Origin: Tenggerimyces flavus
Lineage (GTDB): Bacteria > Actinomycetota > Actinomycetes > Propionibacteriales > Actinopolymorphaceae
Assembly (NCBI RefSeq): GCF_016907715.1
Contig: NZ_JAFBCM010000001.1
Coordinates: 62,001 to 126,000, forward strand
Direction of reading: 5' to 3'
DNA length: 64,000 nucleotides
The position numbers and the translations under genes are program-made. Below the pieces are notes generated by a model. The model did not search any database. It saw only the letters and a program-made list of their open reading frames with translations, and was not told where the DNA came from. Numbering within the stretch: the first letter of the stretch is position 1; every line of letters starts with the position of its first letter. Shown piece by piece: positions 24,503 to 32,617 of this stretch.

Positions 24503-25398
24503 TCGTCGCTGCCTTCGTCGGCAGGGCGAGTGGTGATCTCGACGTCAGCCGTGGGACGCGCCCCGGTCGAGACCGCCTGCTCGTACTCCTGCCGCGAGCC
24601 GCACACGTCGGCCTTCGGGCAGGCGCAGCGCCGCCCGTTCGACGACAGCCTGACGACGACCTTGTCGGCGGGGACGTTGTGGCCGACGACCGTACCCTCG
24701 CCCTCGGGCGTCTCGACCTTGCTGCCGTACGCCGGCGCGGTCGACTTGAAGTCCTGGTAGAGCGGGTGCTCGTACTTCAGGCAGCACATCAGCCGGCCGC
24801 AGGCGCCGGAGATCTTGAGCGGGTTGAGCGGCAGGTCCTGGTCCTTGGCCATGCGGACGCTGACCGGCTCGAAGTCCTTGAGGAACGTCGCGCAGCACAG
24901 GTCGCGGCCGCACGGTCCGATGCCGCCCTGCAGGCGGGCCTCGTCGCGGGCGCCGAGCTGCCTGAGCTCGATGCGCGCCCTGAGCTCCCTTGCGAGCTCC
25001 CTGACCAGGGCGCGGAAGTCGACGCGGTGCGGGGCGGAGAAGTAGATGATGATCAGCTGGTCGACGTCGGCCCGCCGGTCGACGAAGTCGATGCCGACGA
25101 TCTTCATCGGCAGCTCGTGCTTCTTGATCATCCGCCGGGCGATCATCTTGGCTTCCGCGCGCCTTCGGCGGTTGGCCTCGTCGCGGGTCAGGTCGTCGTC
25201 GGACGCCAGCCCGGCGAGCGTCGGCAGACCGCCGATGTCGTCGGTGACGTACTGCGGCGCCCAGATGCACTCCGCGACCTCGGGTCCGTCGTCCGTGGGC
25301 ACGAGCACCTTGTCCCCGACCCGGGGCTGATGCTGCCCGGGGTCGAGGTAGTACAGCCGGCCGTAGCGCTCGAACGCGACAGCCATCACCATGCCCAT
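24499..25398 (-). CDS. ricT: PSP1/RicT (YaaT)-like protein
   Basis: A 299-residue protein of the PSP1 C-terminal domain family. Three cysteine clusters are visible: GPCGRDLCC, SGACGRLMCC and RRCACPKADVC, which could bind an iron-sulfur cluster as reported for the Bacillus RicAFT complex. In Bacillus the protein influences RNA processing and development; the actinobacterial role is not known. ATG at 25398 has TAGGCT (minus strand, 25411-25406) 7 nt upstream, so the mRNA is probably leaderless. The frame continues upstream but without similarity. The nearby holB and tmk genes recur beside yaaT in Firmicutes too. Confidence 0.85.
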   Translation of the reverse strand: MGMVMAVAFERYGRLYYLDPGQHQPRVGDKVLVPTDDGPEVAECIWAPQYVTDDIGGLPTLAGLASDDDLTRDEANRRRRAEAKMIARRMIKKHELPMKIVGIDFVDRRADVDQLIIIYFSAPHRVDFRALVRELARELRARIELRQLGARDEARLQGGIGPCGRDLCCATFLKDFEPVSVRMAKDQDLPLNPLKISGACGRLMCCLKYEHPLYQDFKSTAPAYGSKVETPEGEGTVVGHNVPADKVVVRLSSNGRRCACPKADVCGSRQEYEQAVSTGARPTADVEITTRPADEGSDE

Positions 25399-25470
25399 GC
25401 CGGCCAGCCTAAACGTTCTCCCTGCGTTCGGGGCGTAGCCATCCACAAGGGCTGCTTCTAGTCTCTGCGG

Positions 25471-25962
25471 ATGGACGCTCTGACCAGGACGTATCTGTGG
25501 GAACAGTTCGGCGGCGCCATCGACATGCTGGACGATGCGCTGACGCTGTGCCCGGACTCGCTGTGGACCGCGCACCTGTGGGACGACGAGGAGGACCAGC
25601 GGTACGGCGACTACTGGTTCATCGCGTACCACGCCAGCCGCTGGCTCGACGTCTATGTCTCGGGTTCGGCCAGCGCGGGCGACTGTCCGCTGCCGGAGCC
25701 GTTCGTCACCGGGCTGCCCACTGAGCCGTACGCGCGGGACTCCGTCCGTGCCTACTTGCAGGCGACGCGTGAGAAGGTCCAGTCCGCGATGGGGTCGCTG
25801 ACCGCCGAACGTGTGCACTCACCGGCCACCTGGGGCGCGCCGTACCTGCGGTTGCAGCTCATGAGCATGCGGCACACGCAGGAGCACGCGTCGCAGCTGA
25901 CGTTCTTCCTCGGCCAGAACGGCGTGACCGGCATGGACTGGGTCGCTGAGGCGCGTGACTGA
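25471..25962 (+). CDS. DinB-superfamily protein
   Basis: A 163-residue four-helix-bundle protein of the DinB/DUF664 type. Possible metal-binding histidines are in WFIAYHASRW (about 48-57) and MSMRHTQEHASQL (about 131-143). Related proteins are metal-dependent thiol transferases or damage-inducible proteins of unknown role. ATG at 25471 lies 6 nt after TAGTCT (25459-25464), a leaderless arrangement. It is divergent from the PSP1 gene. Confidence 0.8.
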   Translation: MDALTRTYLWEQFGGAIDMLDDALTLCPDSLWTAHLWDDEEDQRYGDYWFIAYHASRWLDVYVSGSASAGDCPLPEPFVTGLPTEPYARDSVRAYLQATREKVQSAMGSLTAERVHSPATWGAPYLRLQLMSMRHTQEHASQLTFFLGQNGVTGMDWVAEARD

Positions 25963-26026
25963 CGCGGAGAAGGCGAGTCTCCGCGAGCTGATCGACGGAA
26001 CGACCGGGTACCGCCGGCCGAGCTAG
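25955..26026 (+). CDS. possible 23-codon micro-ORF after the DinB gene
   Basis: GTG at 25955 overlaps the last codons of the DinB gene and reads VTDAEKASLRELIDGTTGYRRPS before TAG. Codon third positions are mostly G/C and the peptide is not low-complexity, so it may be a small coupled protein or a relic of a longer gene. No homology is recognised. Confidence 0.2.
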   Translation: MTDAEKASLRELIDGTTGYRRPS

Positions 26027-26922
26027 CTGAGCAGCTCCGCCACGGCCTCGTAGGCGCCGACGGTCTCGGCCGGATCTCCCGCCCGGCGGCTGTAGTGGGC
26101 GCCGGACACGGCGTCGTACTGAGCCCACCGGACCGCCCGCTCGCGCTCGACCTCCGCGGCATCGGCGAAGATCGCCAGCCGGCGCAGCAACTCGGCGCGC
26201 AGGTCGGGCGCCGCGAACAGGCTGTGGCGGCCGCCGACCAGTACCTTGAAGGCGTCGACCGCGAGATCGCCGGCCCAACCCTTCGGGTCGATCGCGAGCC
26301 AGGGCTCGCGCTGCGCGCGGACGACGTTCCCGAAGTGCAGGTCGCCGTGCACCATCGTGTCGGGCTGCTTCGAGCCGAGCTCCCGCACGGTCGCGAGCGC
26401 CGCGTCCAGGGCCCGCTTCGAGAGCGGCTGGCCCAGCTGGGCATCGTCTGTGCGCAGCGCGTCCTCCCACTCCGGCGCCCGTTCGGCCAGCCGCGGCAGG
26501 TGCGGCGGCGCGGGTACGGCCAGCCGCCGGGCGAGCTGCCCGATCAGCGCTGTCTGGTTGTCGACGTCGCCGGCAGCGTCCAACGTCTCCCACTCGCCCT
26601 GTTCGAGCAGCATGGCGAAGTTCGCGTCGTCCCGTTCGTACAACAGCACCGCGCCGCGGCCGCCCCAGGTGGCGAACGCGTCGGCCTCGTAGCGGTTGCC
26701 CGGGTGCGGGAACGACACCTTCAGCACCGCGGGCGAGTCGTCGAATCGCTTCACCGGCAGGATGACTCCCACGCCGCCGCGGGTGATCGGGGTGGTCGGG
26801 ATGCACCGCCAGCGGTCGAGCAGGTCCGCCACCAGCTCGGGCAGCGCCGCGAGCCACGTTCGGCCGGCCTCGCCTTCGCGAGAGATCACCGCACTGACGA
26901 ACGATTCCGGCACCTCGATCAC
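26023..26922 (-). CDS. APH(6)/streptomycin 6-kinase-like phosphotransferase
   Basis: A 299-residue kinase-fold protein close in layout to the APH_6_hur family. The catalytic loop is VHGDLHFGNV (H192, D194, N199) and the metal motif LAIDPKGWAGD. N-lobe features are LPVKRFDDSPAVLKVSFPH. Family members phosphorylate streptomycin or related compounds, but chromosomal homologues often lack this activity. GTG at 26922 has TAGGGT (minus strand, 26936-26931) 8 nt upstream. An AAC(2')-I-like gene lies 240 bp away on the other strand. Confidence 0.78.
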   Translation of the reverse strand: MIEVPESFVSAVISREGEAGRTWLAALPELVADLLDRWRCIPTTPITRGGVGVILPVKRFDDSPAVLKVSFPHPGNRYEADAFATWGGRGAVLLYERDDANFAMLLEQGEWETLDAAGDVDNQTALIGQLARRLAVPAPPHLPRLAERAPEWEDALRTDDAQLGQPLSKRALDAALATVRELGSKQPDTMVHGDLHFGNVVRAQREPWLAIDPKGWAGDLAVDAFKVLVGGRHSLFAAPDLRAELLRRLAIFADAAEVERERAVRWAQYDAVSGAHYSRRAGDPAETVGAYEAVAELLS

Positions 26923-26986
26923 GACATCGCACCCTAGCCTCGATCTTTCGTCCGGCGGTGGGTTCGCCCGGTCCGGCCCGCCCTGG

Positions 26987-27018
26987 GGCCAATGATCATG
27001 TTTACCTGATCATTGGCC
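26987..27018. repeat. 12-bp perfect intergenic palindrome
   Basis: GGCCAATGATCA (26987-26998) and its exact complement (27007-27018) flank an 8-bp centre TGTTTACC. It is more AT-rich than the surroundings and lies between divergent start codons. It could be an operator, a REP-like element or an insertion remnant. Confidence 0.5.
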
Positions 27019-27067
27019 GCTTTACGTGGGGTGGACGCCAGGTAGAGCGGTCACTGGCCAGGTAAGG

Positions 27068-27150
27068 CACCCCACATCCCGTCCGGACGGGGGCGCCGCG
27101 CGCCATCGCGCTACGCGCGATGACCGGCGCTATTCGCCAAACACGACCTA
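27068..27150 (-). mobile_element. truncated copy of the MITE-like element at 36846-37026
   Basis: Read on the minus strand, this 83-bp stretch begins TAGGTCGTGTTTGGCGAA (27150-27133), continues through a CATCGCGC/GCGCGATG hairpin and GGCGCGCGGCGCC, and ends with GTCCGGACGGGATGTGGGGTG. Both parts match the longer copy at 36846-37026 with few changes, but the middle ~60 bp and the second terminal repeat of that copy are missing here. Confidence 0.65.
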
Positions 27151-27160
27151 GGCTTTCCGC

Positions 27161-27697
27161 ATGGGAGCGAAGATCCAGGTCGCGCACACCTCCGCGCTCG
27201 ACGCCGAGGTGCTCGACCGGGCCCGGCAGCTGTTGGTCGACGTGTTCGAGGGCGACTGGACCGACGACGACTGGGAGCACTCGCTCGGCGGCGTGCACGT
27301 CCTCGCGTTCGACGGCGCGTCGCTGGTCGGGCACGGCGCGGTGGTCCAGCGGCGGCTCATCCACGACGACAAGGCGCTGCGTACGGGCTACGTCGAGGGC
27401 GTCGGTGTCCGCTCCGACCTGCGCGGCAACGGCGTCGGGGCGCGGATCATGACCGAGCTCGAAAGCATCATCCGCGCCGCCTACGTCCTCGGCGCGCTCA
27501 GCTCCACCGAGGATGCCCTGGAGTTCTACGCCCGCCGCGGCTGGCGCAACTGGGAAGGCGCGACCTTCGCCCTCACCCCCGCGGGCGTCCAGCGCACAGC
27601 CGACGAAGACGGCGGCATCTACGTCCTCCCCGCCACCGCCCACCTCGACCTCGCCGGCGACCTCATCTGCGACTGGCGCGACGGCGAACTCTGGTAG
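27161..27697 (+). CDS. AAC(2')-I-like aminoglycoside 2'-N-acetyltransferase (GNAT)
   Basis: A 178-residue GNAT protein. Segments DWEHSLGGVH, VVQRRLIH, GYVEGVGVR, RGNGVGA, YVLGALSS and CDWRDGELW closely follow mycobacterial AAC(2')-I proteins as I recall them, including the acetyl-CoA loop after VRSDLRGNG. These enzymes acetylate the 2'-amino group of aminoglycosides; in mycobacteria the chromosomal copies may serve a housekeeping role. ATG at 27161 lies 6 nt after TAGGCT (27149-27154), whose first two bases are the end of the truncated MITE-like element. Confidence 0.85.
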   Translation: MGAKIQVAHTSALDAEVLDRARQLLVDVFEGDWTDDDWEHSLGGVHVLAFDGASLVGHGAVVQRRLIHDDKALRTGYVEGVGVRSDLRGNGVGARIMTELESIIRAAYVLGALSSTEDALEFYARRGWRNWEGATFALTPAGVQRTADEDGGIYVLPATAHLDLAGDLICDWRDGELW

Positions 27698-27713
27698 CGG
27701 CCATCGGCGCAGG

Positions 27714-28892
27714 TCAGCGCAGGTTGATGGTCATCGCTTCGACGGCGAGCAAGGGGGCGACGTTGGCGGCGATGGCTTCGCGGCAGGCGAGGATGGCGTC
27801 GACCTTGGCCAGCACGGCTTCGGGCGGGGTGGACGCTGCGGCGCGGGCGATGTCGGGGCGCAACTCGAGGTTGACGAGCTCTGCTCCCGTGTTCAGCGCG
27901 ACCGCCAGGACGTCGCGGTAGTACGACATCAGGTCCAGCAGCGCCCGGTCCAGCGCGTCACGCTGCAGCCGCTTGGCCCGGACCTTCTGCTGGTCGTCCA
28001 GATCCTTCAACGCTGCTTGCAAAGAACGAGGCTTCGCGCCCTTTCCGCCCACGCCTAGAGCGTTCTCGAGCTCGGTACGTTCGTGCGTGTCCAGCTCGGT
28101 CGTCGCCGCCTTCGCCTCCTCCGCGGCCCGCTCGACCAGGGCCGCGGCCGCGTGCACGCAACCCGACAACGTGCCCACCTGCGACGGGATCGAGAGCACC
28201 TCAGAACGCCGGTCGCGCACCTCTTCCTTCAGCGCGAGGGCCCGCGCCCGGCCGATGTGCCCCTGCGACGCCCGCGCCGCGAAGAGCGCCATCGAACGCT
28301 CGACCCCACGCCGCTCCAACAACGACGCTACTGCCGACGTCGACGGCGTACGCAACACCAGCAGCCGGCACCGCGACCGGATCGTCGGCACCACGTCCTC
28401 GACGGTCGGCGCGCACAGCAGCCAGACCGTACGCGCGGCCGGTTCCTCCAGGCTCTTCAGCAGCGCGTCCGCCGCCTGCTCGGTCAGCCGGTCCGCGTCC
28501 TCGACCACGAGCACCTGCCAGCGCGCGCCCACCGGCGACATCGCGGACTTCAACACCAGCTCGCGAATCTCGTCCACCCGCAACGACAGCTGCTCGGTCC
28601 GCACCAGCGTCACGTCCGGGTGCGTTCCGCTCAACGACGTACGGCAGGCGTTGCACTCACCGCACCCCTCGTTCTGGCACTCCAACGCCGCCGCGAAGGC
28701 GCGTGCCGCGTTCGACCGCCCCGAGCCCGGCGGGCCGGTGATCAGCCACGCGTGCGTCATGCCCGAGATCCCCTCGACGCCGGCCAACCGCGCCGCCGCC
28801 GCGTGGGCCGCGTTGGCCAGGGTCTCGACCGTCGGCTCCTGCCCGGTGAGGTCCGCCCAGACGCCTGCCATCAACTCTGCCGGCGCCGTCAT
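27714..28892 (-). CDS. holB: DNA polymerase III delta' subunit
   Basis: A 392-residue clamp-loader subunit. The P-loop reads GPPGSGRSN, with Arg in place of the usual Lys, a zinc module follows (CQNEGCGECNAC), then VEDADRLTEQAADALLKSLEEP and the sensor RSRCRLL. It loads the sliding clamp with the delta and gamma/tau subunits. The changed P-loop suggests it does not hydrolyse ATP, as for delta' in other bacteria. ATG at 28892 overlaps the tmk stop by 4 bp. The convergent AAC(2') gene ends 16 bp from its stop. Confidence 0.93.
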   Translation of the reverse strand: MTAPAELMAGVWADLTGQEPTVETLANAAHAAAARLAGVEGISGMTHAWLITGPPGSGRSNAARAFAAALECQNEGCGECNACRTSLSGTHPDVTLVRTEQLSLRVDEIRELVLKSAMSPVGARWQVLVVEDADRLTEQAADALLKSLEEPAARTVWLLCAPTVEDVVPTIRSRCRLLVLRTPSTSAVASLLERRGVERSMALFAARASQGHIGRARALALKEEVRDRRSEVLSIPSQVGTLSGCVHAAAALVERAAEEAKAATTELDTHERTELENALGVGGKGAKPRSLQAALKDLDDQQKVRAKRLQRDALDRALLDLMSYYRDVLAVALNTGAELVNLELRPDIARAAASTPPEAVLAKVDAILACREAIAANVAPLLAVEAMTINLR

Positions 28893-30994
28893 CGCCGTGC
28901 CTCCTCAGGGGAATCCACCGGAACGGGGACGTCGGACTCGGTCGCGACGGGCTCGAGCAACGACTCGACCCTGGCGCGAATCTGGTCCGCGATCTCCGCG
29001 GGCTGCTGGGTCGCGTCGACCACCAGGTAGCGGTCCGGATCGAGCAGCGCGAGGTCGAGGAACCCCTGCCGTACGCGCTGATGGAACTCCAGCGACTCGC
29101 TCTCGATCCGGTCGGCCGGCCCGTTCGCCGCACCCCGCGCCAGCCCGACCTCGGGCGGAATGTCAAGCAGGACGGTGAGATGAGGCCGCAATCCGCTCGT
29201 CGCCCACCGCGACAGCCGCAGCACCTCGCGCTGCGCGAGATCACGTCCGCCACCCTGGTAGGCGAGGGTGGAGTCGATGTACCGGTCGGTGATGACGATC
29301 GCGCCCTCGTCGAGCTCCGGGCGGACCATCGTGTCGACGTGCTCGGCCTTGTCCGCGGCGTACAGCAACGCCTCGGTCCGCGGCGACAGGCTGCCGGTCG
29401 CGTTGCCCAGCACGATCGAACGGATCGTCTGACCGACCGGCGTCGCGCCCGGCTCGTGCGTCGCGACGACCCGCAACCCACGTTCGACCAGCCACGCCTC
29501 CAACCGGCGCACCTGGGTCGACTTGCCGGAACCCTCGCCGCCCTCCAACGCGATGAACAACCCCGTGTCGGAGAACACGCCACGCTCGTGCCCGCTGAAC
29601 GCCCCGCGCAGGTCGCGGATCAGCGAGACCTTCCGCCGGTCGTCCATCTGCCGGTAGCTGAAGACGCCGAGGAACGTGGCCGCCAAGCCAGCAATGAGGA
29701 ACGTGATCGAGGCGCCGTTGTACGTGATCGTTCCCTTGCCCAGCAAGGAGATCTGGTGCGCGCCGATCGCGCCGGCGATGCCCGGCGCGGCCGCGAGGAC
29801 GGCCGCCAGGACGACGCGAGTGAGCGACTGGACGAACGCAAACGTGCGGCCGCGGATCGCGTCGTCGACCTCCATCCCCAGCATCGTGTAGCCGGTGATC
29901 CACGCGATGCCGGCGCAGAAGCCAAGCAGGACAGTGAATCCGGAGACCAGCACGATGTTCTGGACGAGCGCCATCATCACCAGCGACCCGCCCGCGCCGG
30001 TGAGCGCGAGACCGAACATGCGCTTGCGGGAGAAGCCGGTCAGCAGCCGCGGGCCGAACGCCATGCCGCCCGCGAGGCCGAGGAACACCGCGCCGAACAG
30101 CACGCCGTAGCCGGCCTCGCCGCCGCCGAGGTCGGCGACGTACGTACGACCCAGCCCGATCACCACACCGCCGACGCCGAACGCGCCGACCACGCCGATG
30201 ACGAGACCTCGGACCAGCTTGTTGCGAGCGACGAACTTCCAGCCGACGAAGATCGCGCGGAGCACGCCTTGGCGTTCCTCCGAGCCGTTGCCTGCGCCCT
30301 GCCCGGACAGTTCGTGCAGCCGGCTCGCGACGATCGCGCCGACGAGGAACGTGGCGGAGTTGAAGTAGAGCGCGAGGTCGACGGGGCTGGCGAACCAGTT
30401 GAGCGTCGCGGACAGCGACTTGTTCAGCAGCGCGAGCAGGGTGAACAGCAGCGCGGCGGGGAGCGCGGAGCCGTACGTCGTGACGAGCGAGAGCTGGTTG
30501 GCGACCGCGAGGCGTTCGCGCGGGACGAGGTTGGGGACCGCGGCGTCCTTGGCGGGGAGCCAGACCAGGCTCACGCACTCGATGAGGACGGTGGCGGTCA
30601 GCAGCCAGAACAGGTTGCCGACGATCGGAATCGAGACGAACAGGCCGAACCTCAGTACGTCGCCGATCACCAGCGTCCAGCGCCGGTCCAGCCGGTCGGC
30701 GATGTAGCCGCCGAGCGGGCCGACGACCACGGCGGGGAGCAGGCGGAGGAGCAGCACGCCGGCGATCGCGAAGTTCTGCGCGCGGTAGTCGCCCTGGGCG
30801 AGCTGGCTCGCCATCGCGGTGAGGGCGAGCAGGCCGAGCCAGTCACCGAGGCTGGACAGGCCGAGCGCGATCCAGAGCTTGCGGAACGCGGCGATCTTCA
30901 GCACCGCGCCGAGCGCGTGCGCCGGCGGCGCGGCAGTGCGGGCCGCGTCGCCGCCGTTGCTGCTGTCGCCTTCTGGGTGGGCCTGCTCGGACAC
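28889..30994 (-). CDS. tmk: MFS-like membrane domain fused to thymidylate kinase
   Basis: A 701-residue fusion. Residues ~30-450 form an MFS-type membrane domain with about 12 hydrophobic segments (GPLGGYIADRLDRRW after segment 2). Residues ~480-690 are a complete dTMP kinase: P-loop ALEGGEGSGKSTQ, the DR(Y) motif ITDRYIDSTLAYQGGGR and a lid-like arginine region (ARGAANGPADRIE). The same fusion is known in other actinobacteria. The kinase makes dTDP for DNA synthesis; what the membrane part does is not established. GTG at 30994 has TACGCT 6 nt upstream. It overlaps holB by ATGA. Confidence 0.92.
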   Translation of the reverse strand: MSEQAHPEGDSSNGGDAARTAAPPAHALGAVLKIAAFRKLWIALGLSSLGDWLGLLALTAMASQLAQGDYRAQNFAIAGVLLLRLLPAVVVGPLGGYIADRLDRRWTLVIGDVLRFGLFVSIPIVGNLFWLLTATVLIECVSLVWLPAKDAAVPNLVPRERLAVANQLSLVTTYGSALPAALLFTLLALLNKSLSATLNWFASPVDLALYFNSATFLVGAIVASRLHELSGQGAGNGSEERQGVLRAIFVGWKFVARNKLVRGLVIGVVGAFGVGGVVIGLGRTYVADLGGGEAGYGVLFGAVFLGLAGGMAFGPRLLTGFSRKRMFGLALTGAGGSLVMMALVQNIVLVSGFTVLLGFCAGIAWITGYTMLGMEVDDAIRGRTFAFVQSLTRVVLAAVLAAAPGIAGAIGAHQISLLGKGTITYNGASITFLIAGLAATFLGVFSYRQMDDRRKVSLIRDLRGAFSGHERGVFSDTGLFIALEGGEGSGKSTQVRRLEAWLVERGLRVVATHEPGATPVGQTIRSIVLGNATGSLSPRTEALLYAADKAEHVDTMVRPELDEGAIVITDRYIDSTLAYQGGGRDLAQREVLRLSRWATSGLRPHLTVLLDIPPEVGLARGAANGPADRIESESLEFHQRVRQGFLDLALLDPDRYLVVDATQQPAEIADQIRARVESLLEPVATESDVPVPVDSPEEARR

Positions 30995-31063
30995 CCTGTC
31001 AGCGTAACGACGCCCTCCCCCGAAAGCCTGGCGAGTGGGGGAACGACGCGCCCGAGCGACTTC

Positions 31064-31127
31064 CGCTACCGCAGTTGCGTAATCCACGGACGCGACCTAC
31101 AGTCGGCATTACGACACCGAGGTAGCG
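31064..31127. promoter_or_regulatory. imperfect long inverted repeat upstream of the TetR gene
   Basis: Arms 31064-31084 and 31107-31127 match at 16 of 21 positions, with perfect ends CGCTACC/GGTAGCG and inner CGTAAT/ATTACG. It sits between tmk and the divergent TetR gene and could hold the TetR operator(s). Confidence 0.35.
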
Positions 31128-31146
31128 AAAAGTGGGAGCCACAGAG

Positions 31147-31743
31147 ATGACCCCAGAGCTGACCGAGCAGCCCGGCCGGCGCGGCCGCCCCCGCGACCCC
31201 GGTGCCGATCGGCGCATCCTGGATGCGGCCCGCCAGCTGCTCGCGACCGACGGCTACGAGGCGCTCGCGGTCGACCGGGTGGCCGAGCACGCCGGCGTCG
31301 CGAAGACCACGCTGTACCGGCGCTGGCCGAGCAAGGCGCACCTGGTGATCGAGCTGGTCGCCGACCTGCAGGGCCAGGTACGGCTCGAGGAGACCGGCGA
31401 CCTGCGCAACGACCTGACCGCGCTCGTGCGCGGCATCACCGTCCGGCTGCACGCGGTCGGGGCAGCCCTGGTCGCCGACCTCGCCGCCGCGGTCGCCCGC
31501 GACTCGAGCGTGGCGCTCGGCATCCGCGAGCTGTTCAAGGCCTGGCGCGGAGCGGCGATCACGATCCTTTGGGCCGCCCGCGACCGCGGCGACCTGCCTC
31601 GAGCATCGAACGCGGAGATCCTCGTCGACCAGCTCGTCGGCCCGCTCTACTACCGCCTGCTCATCACGGGCGATCCGCTCACACCGGAGTACGCGACCAG
31701 GCTGGTCGACAGCGTGCTCGGTACCCACGAACCCACCAGTTGA
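31147..31743 (+). CDS. TetR-family transcriptional regulator
   Basis: A 198-residue regulator with an N-terminal helix-turn-helix (RRILDAARQLLATDGYEAL ... VAKTTLYRRWPSKAHLV, about 18-62) and a C-terminal ligand domain of the TetR_C_11-like type. ATG at 31147 has GGGAG about 10 nt upstream; GTG at 31132 is possible. It is followed after 14 bp by an SRPBCC gene on the same strand, its probable target along with itself. Confidence 0.9.
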   Translation: MTPELTEQPGRRGRPRDPGADRRILDAARQLLATDGYEALAVDRVAEHAGVAKTTLYRRWPSKAHLVIELVADLQGQVRLEETGDLRNDLTALVRGITVRLHAVGAALVADLAAAVARDSSVALGIRELFKAWRGAAITILWAARDRGDLPRASNAEILVDQLVGPLYYRLLITGDPLTPEYATRLVDSVLGTHEPTS

Positions 31744-31757
31744 ACAGGACCACCACC

Positions 31758-32267
31758 ATGCCTCGGGTACTCATCGTCATCGGCGCCCTCGTCGTCGTCC
31801 TCGCCGGCGCGATCGTCTGGCAGCGCGCGAATCCCCTCGTCCTGCGGGTCGAGACCGAGATCGAAGCCTCCGCCGACCAGGTCTGGAACGTCCTCGCCGA
31901 CCGGGCCGCCTACCCTGAGTGGAACCCGTTCATCGTCCGCTCCGAGGGCGAGCTTGCCGTCGGCGCGACCATCACGAACGTCATGCGCAGCGGCGGAACG
32001 GACCGTACGTTCACGCCCACGCTGCTCGCCGTCACGCCAGGCCGCGAGCTGCGCTGGATCGGCCGGCTGTACGTCCCGGGCCTGTTCGATGGCGAGCACT
32101 CGTTCGTGATCGAGGAGCTCGGCCCCGGCCGGGTACGGCTCGTCCAGGAGGAGACGTTCAAGGGCGCGCTCGTCCCGTTCCTCACCGGCATGCTCCGCGG
32201 CGAGACCCTGCCCGGCTTCCGGGCGATGAACGACACCCTCGCCGTCCGCGCCGCCGCGACGCGCTAG
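31758..32267 (+). CDS. membrane-anchored SRPBCC-domain protein
   Basis: A 169-residue protein: one N-terminal hydrophobic helix (3-21) then a START-like SRPBCC fold (VETEIEASADQVWNVLADRAAYPEWNPFI ... LLAVTPGRELRWIGRL ... FVIEELGPGRVRLVQEETFKG). The fold binds hydrophobic ligands. It follows the TetR gene by 14 bp with an AGGAC ribosome site, so it belongs to the TetR operon. The stop overlaps the convergent small secreted gene by 4 bp. Confidence 0.85.
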   Translation: MPRVLIVIGALVVVLAGAIVWQRANPLVLRVETEIEASADQVWNVLADRAAYPEWNPFIVRSEGELAVGATITNVMRSGGTDRTFTPTLLAVTPGRELRWIGRLYVPGLFDGEHSFVIEELGPGRVRLVQEETFKGALVPFLTGMLRGETLPGFRAMNDTLAVRAAATR

Positions 32268-32446
32268 GCAGGTGGGGCTGGCTGAAGGTCCGAGCCGGGC
32301 AGCGAGCTCGGCGCGCAGTTCGAGCCCGGCAGCGAGTCGTCGCACGGAGCCTCGTTCGATGCGAAAGCCGTTCCCGTTCCCAGGACCGCGAGTCCCAGCG
32401 CCAGCGCGGCCAGGCCGGCCGCGATCGATCCACCTCTCGTACCCAT
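32264..32446 (-). CDS. small secreted protein of unknown function
   Basis: A 60-residue protein: signal peptide 1-30 (AALALGLAVLGTGTAFA) and a ~30-residue mature part with two cysteines (APCDDSLPGSNCAPSSLPGS), which could form a disulfide. The sequence DSLPGSNCAPSSLPGSDLQ contains a repeated SLPGS. ATG at 32446 has a GGGGG ribosome site 9 nt upstream. A 20-bp element ~100 bp upstream is identical to one before the PKD gene, so both may be co-regulated. No homologue is recognised. Confidence 0.65.
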   Translation of the reverse strand: MGTRGGSIAAGLAALALGLAVLGTGTAFASNEAPCDDSLPGSNCAPSSLPGSDLQPAPPA

Positions 32447-32536
32447 CAGGTGCCCCCTTTCCGTTCGTCCCCTGACCCGCACGAACCAGACCCCAGCTGG
32501 CCCGCCTGCCTACCATCCCGTACCCGTCCCGCGGAC

Positions 32537-32556
32537 GAATCGGGGAAACCCCTCGC
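32537..32556 (-). promoter_or_regulatory. shared 20-bp upstream element, copy 1
   Basis: On the minus strand GCGAGGGGTTTCCCCGATTC, centred on the palindrome GGGGTTTCCCC. It lies 91-110 bp upstream of the small secreted gene. An identical copy in the same orientation lies at 34603-34622, at a similar distance from the PKD gene. Confidence 0.6.
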
Positions 32557-32574
32557 TTTTGACACCGCACTCAA

Positions 32575-32614
32575 CACTGGCGGCCATCGGTCCCCCCGCC
32601 GATGGCCGCCAGTG
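32575..32614 (-). terminator. hairpin terminator of the PKD-domain gene
   Basis: A 16-bp perfect stem (32575-32590 with 32599-32614) closes an 8-nt loop, 4 nt after the stop codon of the minus-strand PKD gene. No U-tract follows. Confidence 0.85.
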
Positions 32615-32617
32615 CCG

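Noticed and set aside
27002-27643. A 213-codon minus-strand frame opposite the AAC(2')-I-like gene
   Set aside because: The plus strand carries an unmistakable acetyltransferase; part of the antisense frame is translated mobile-element sequence.
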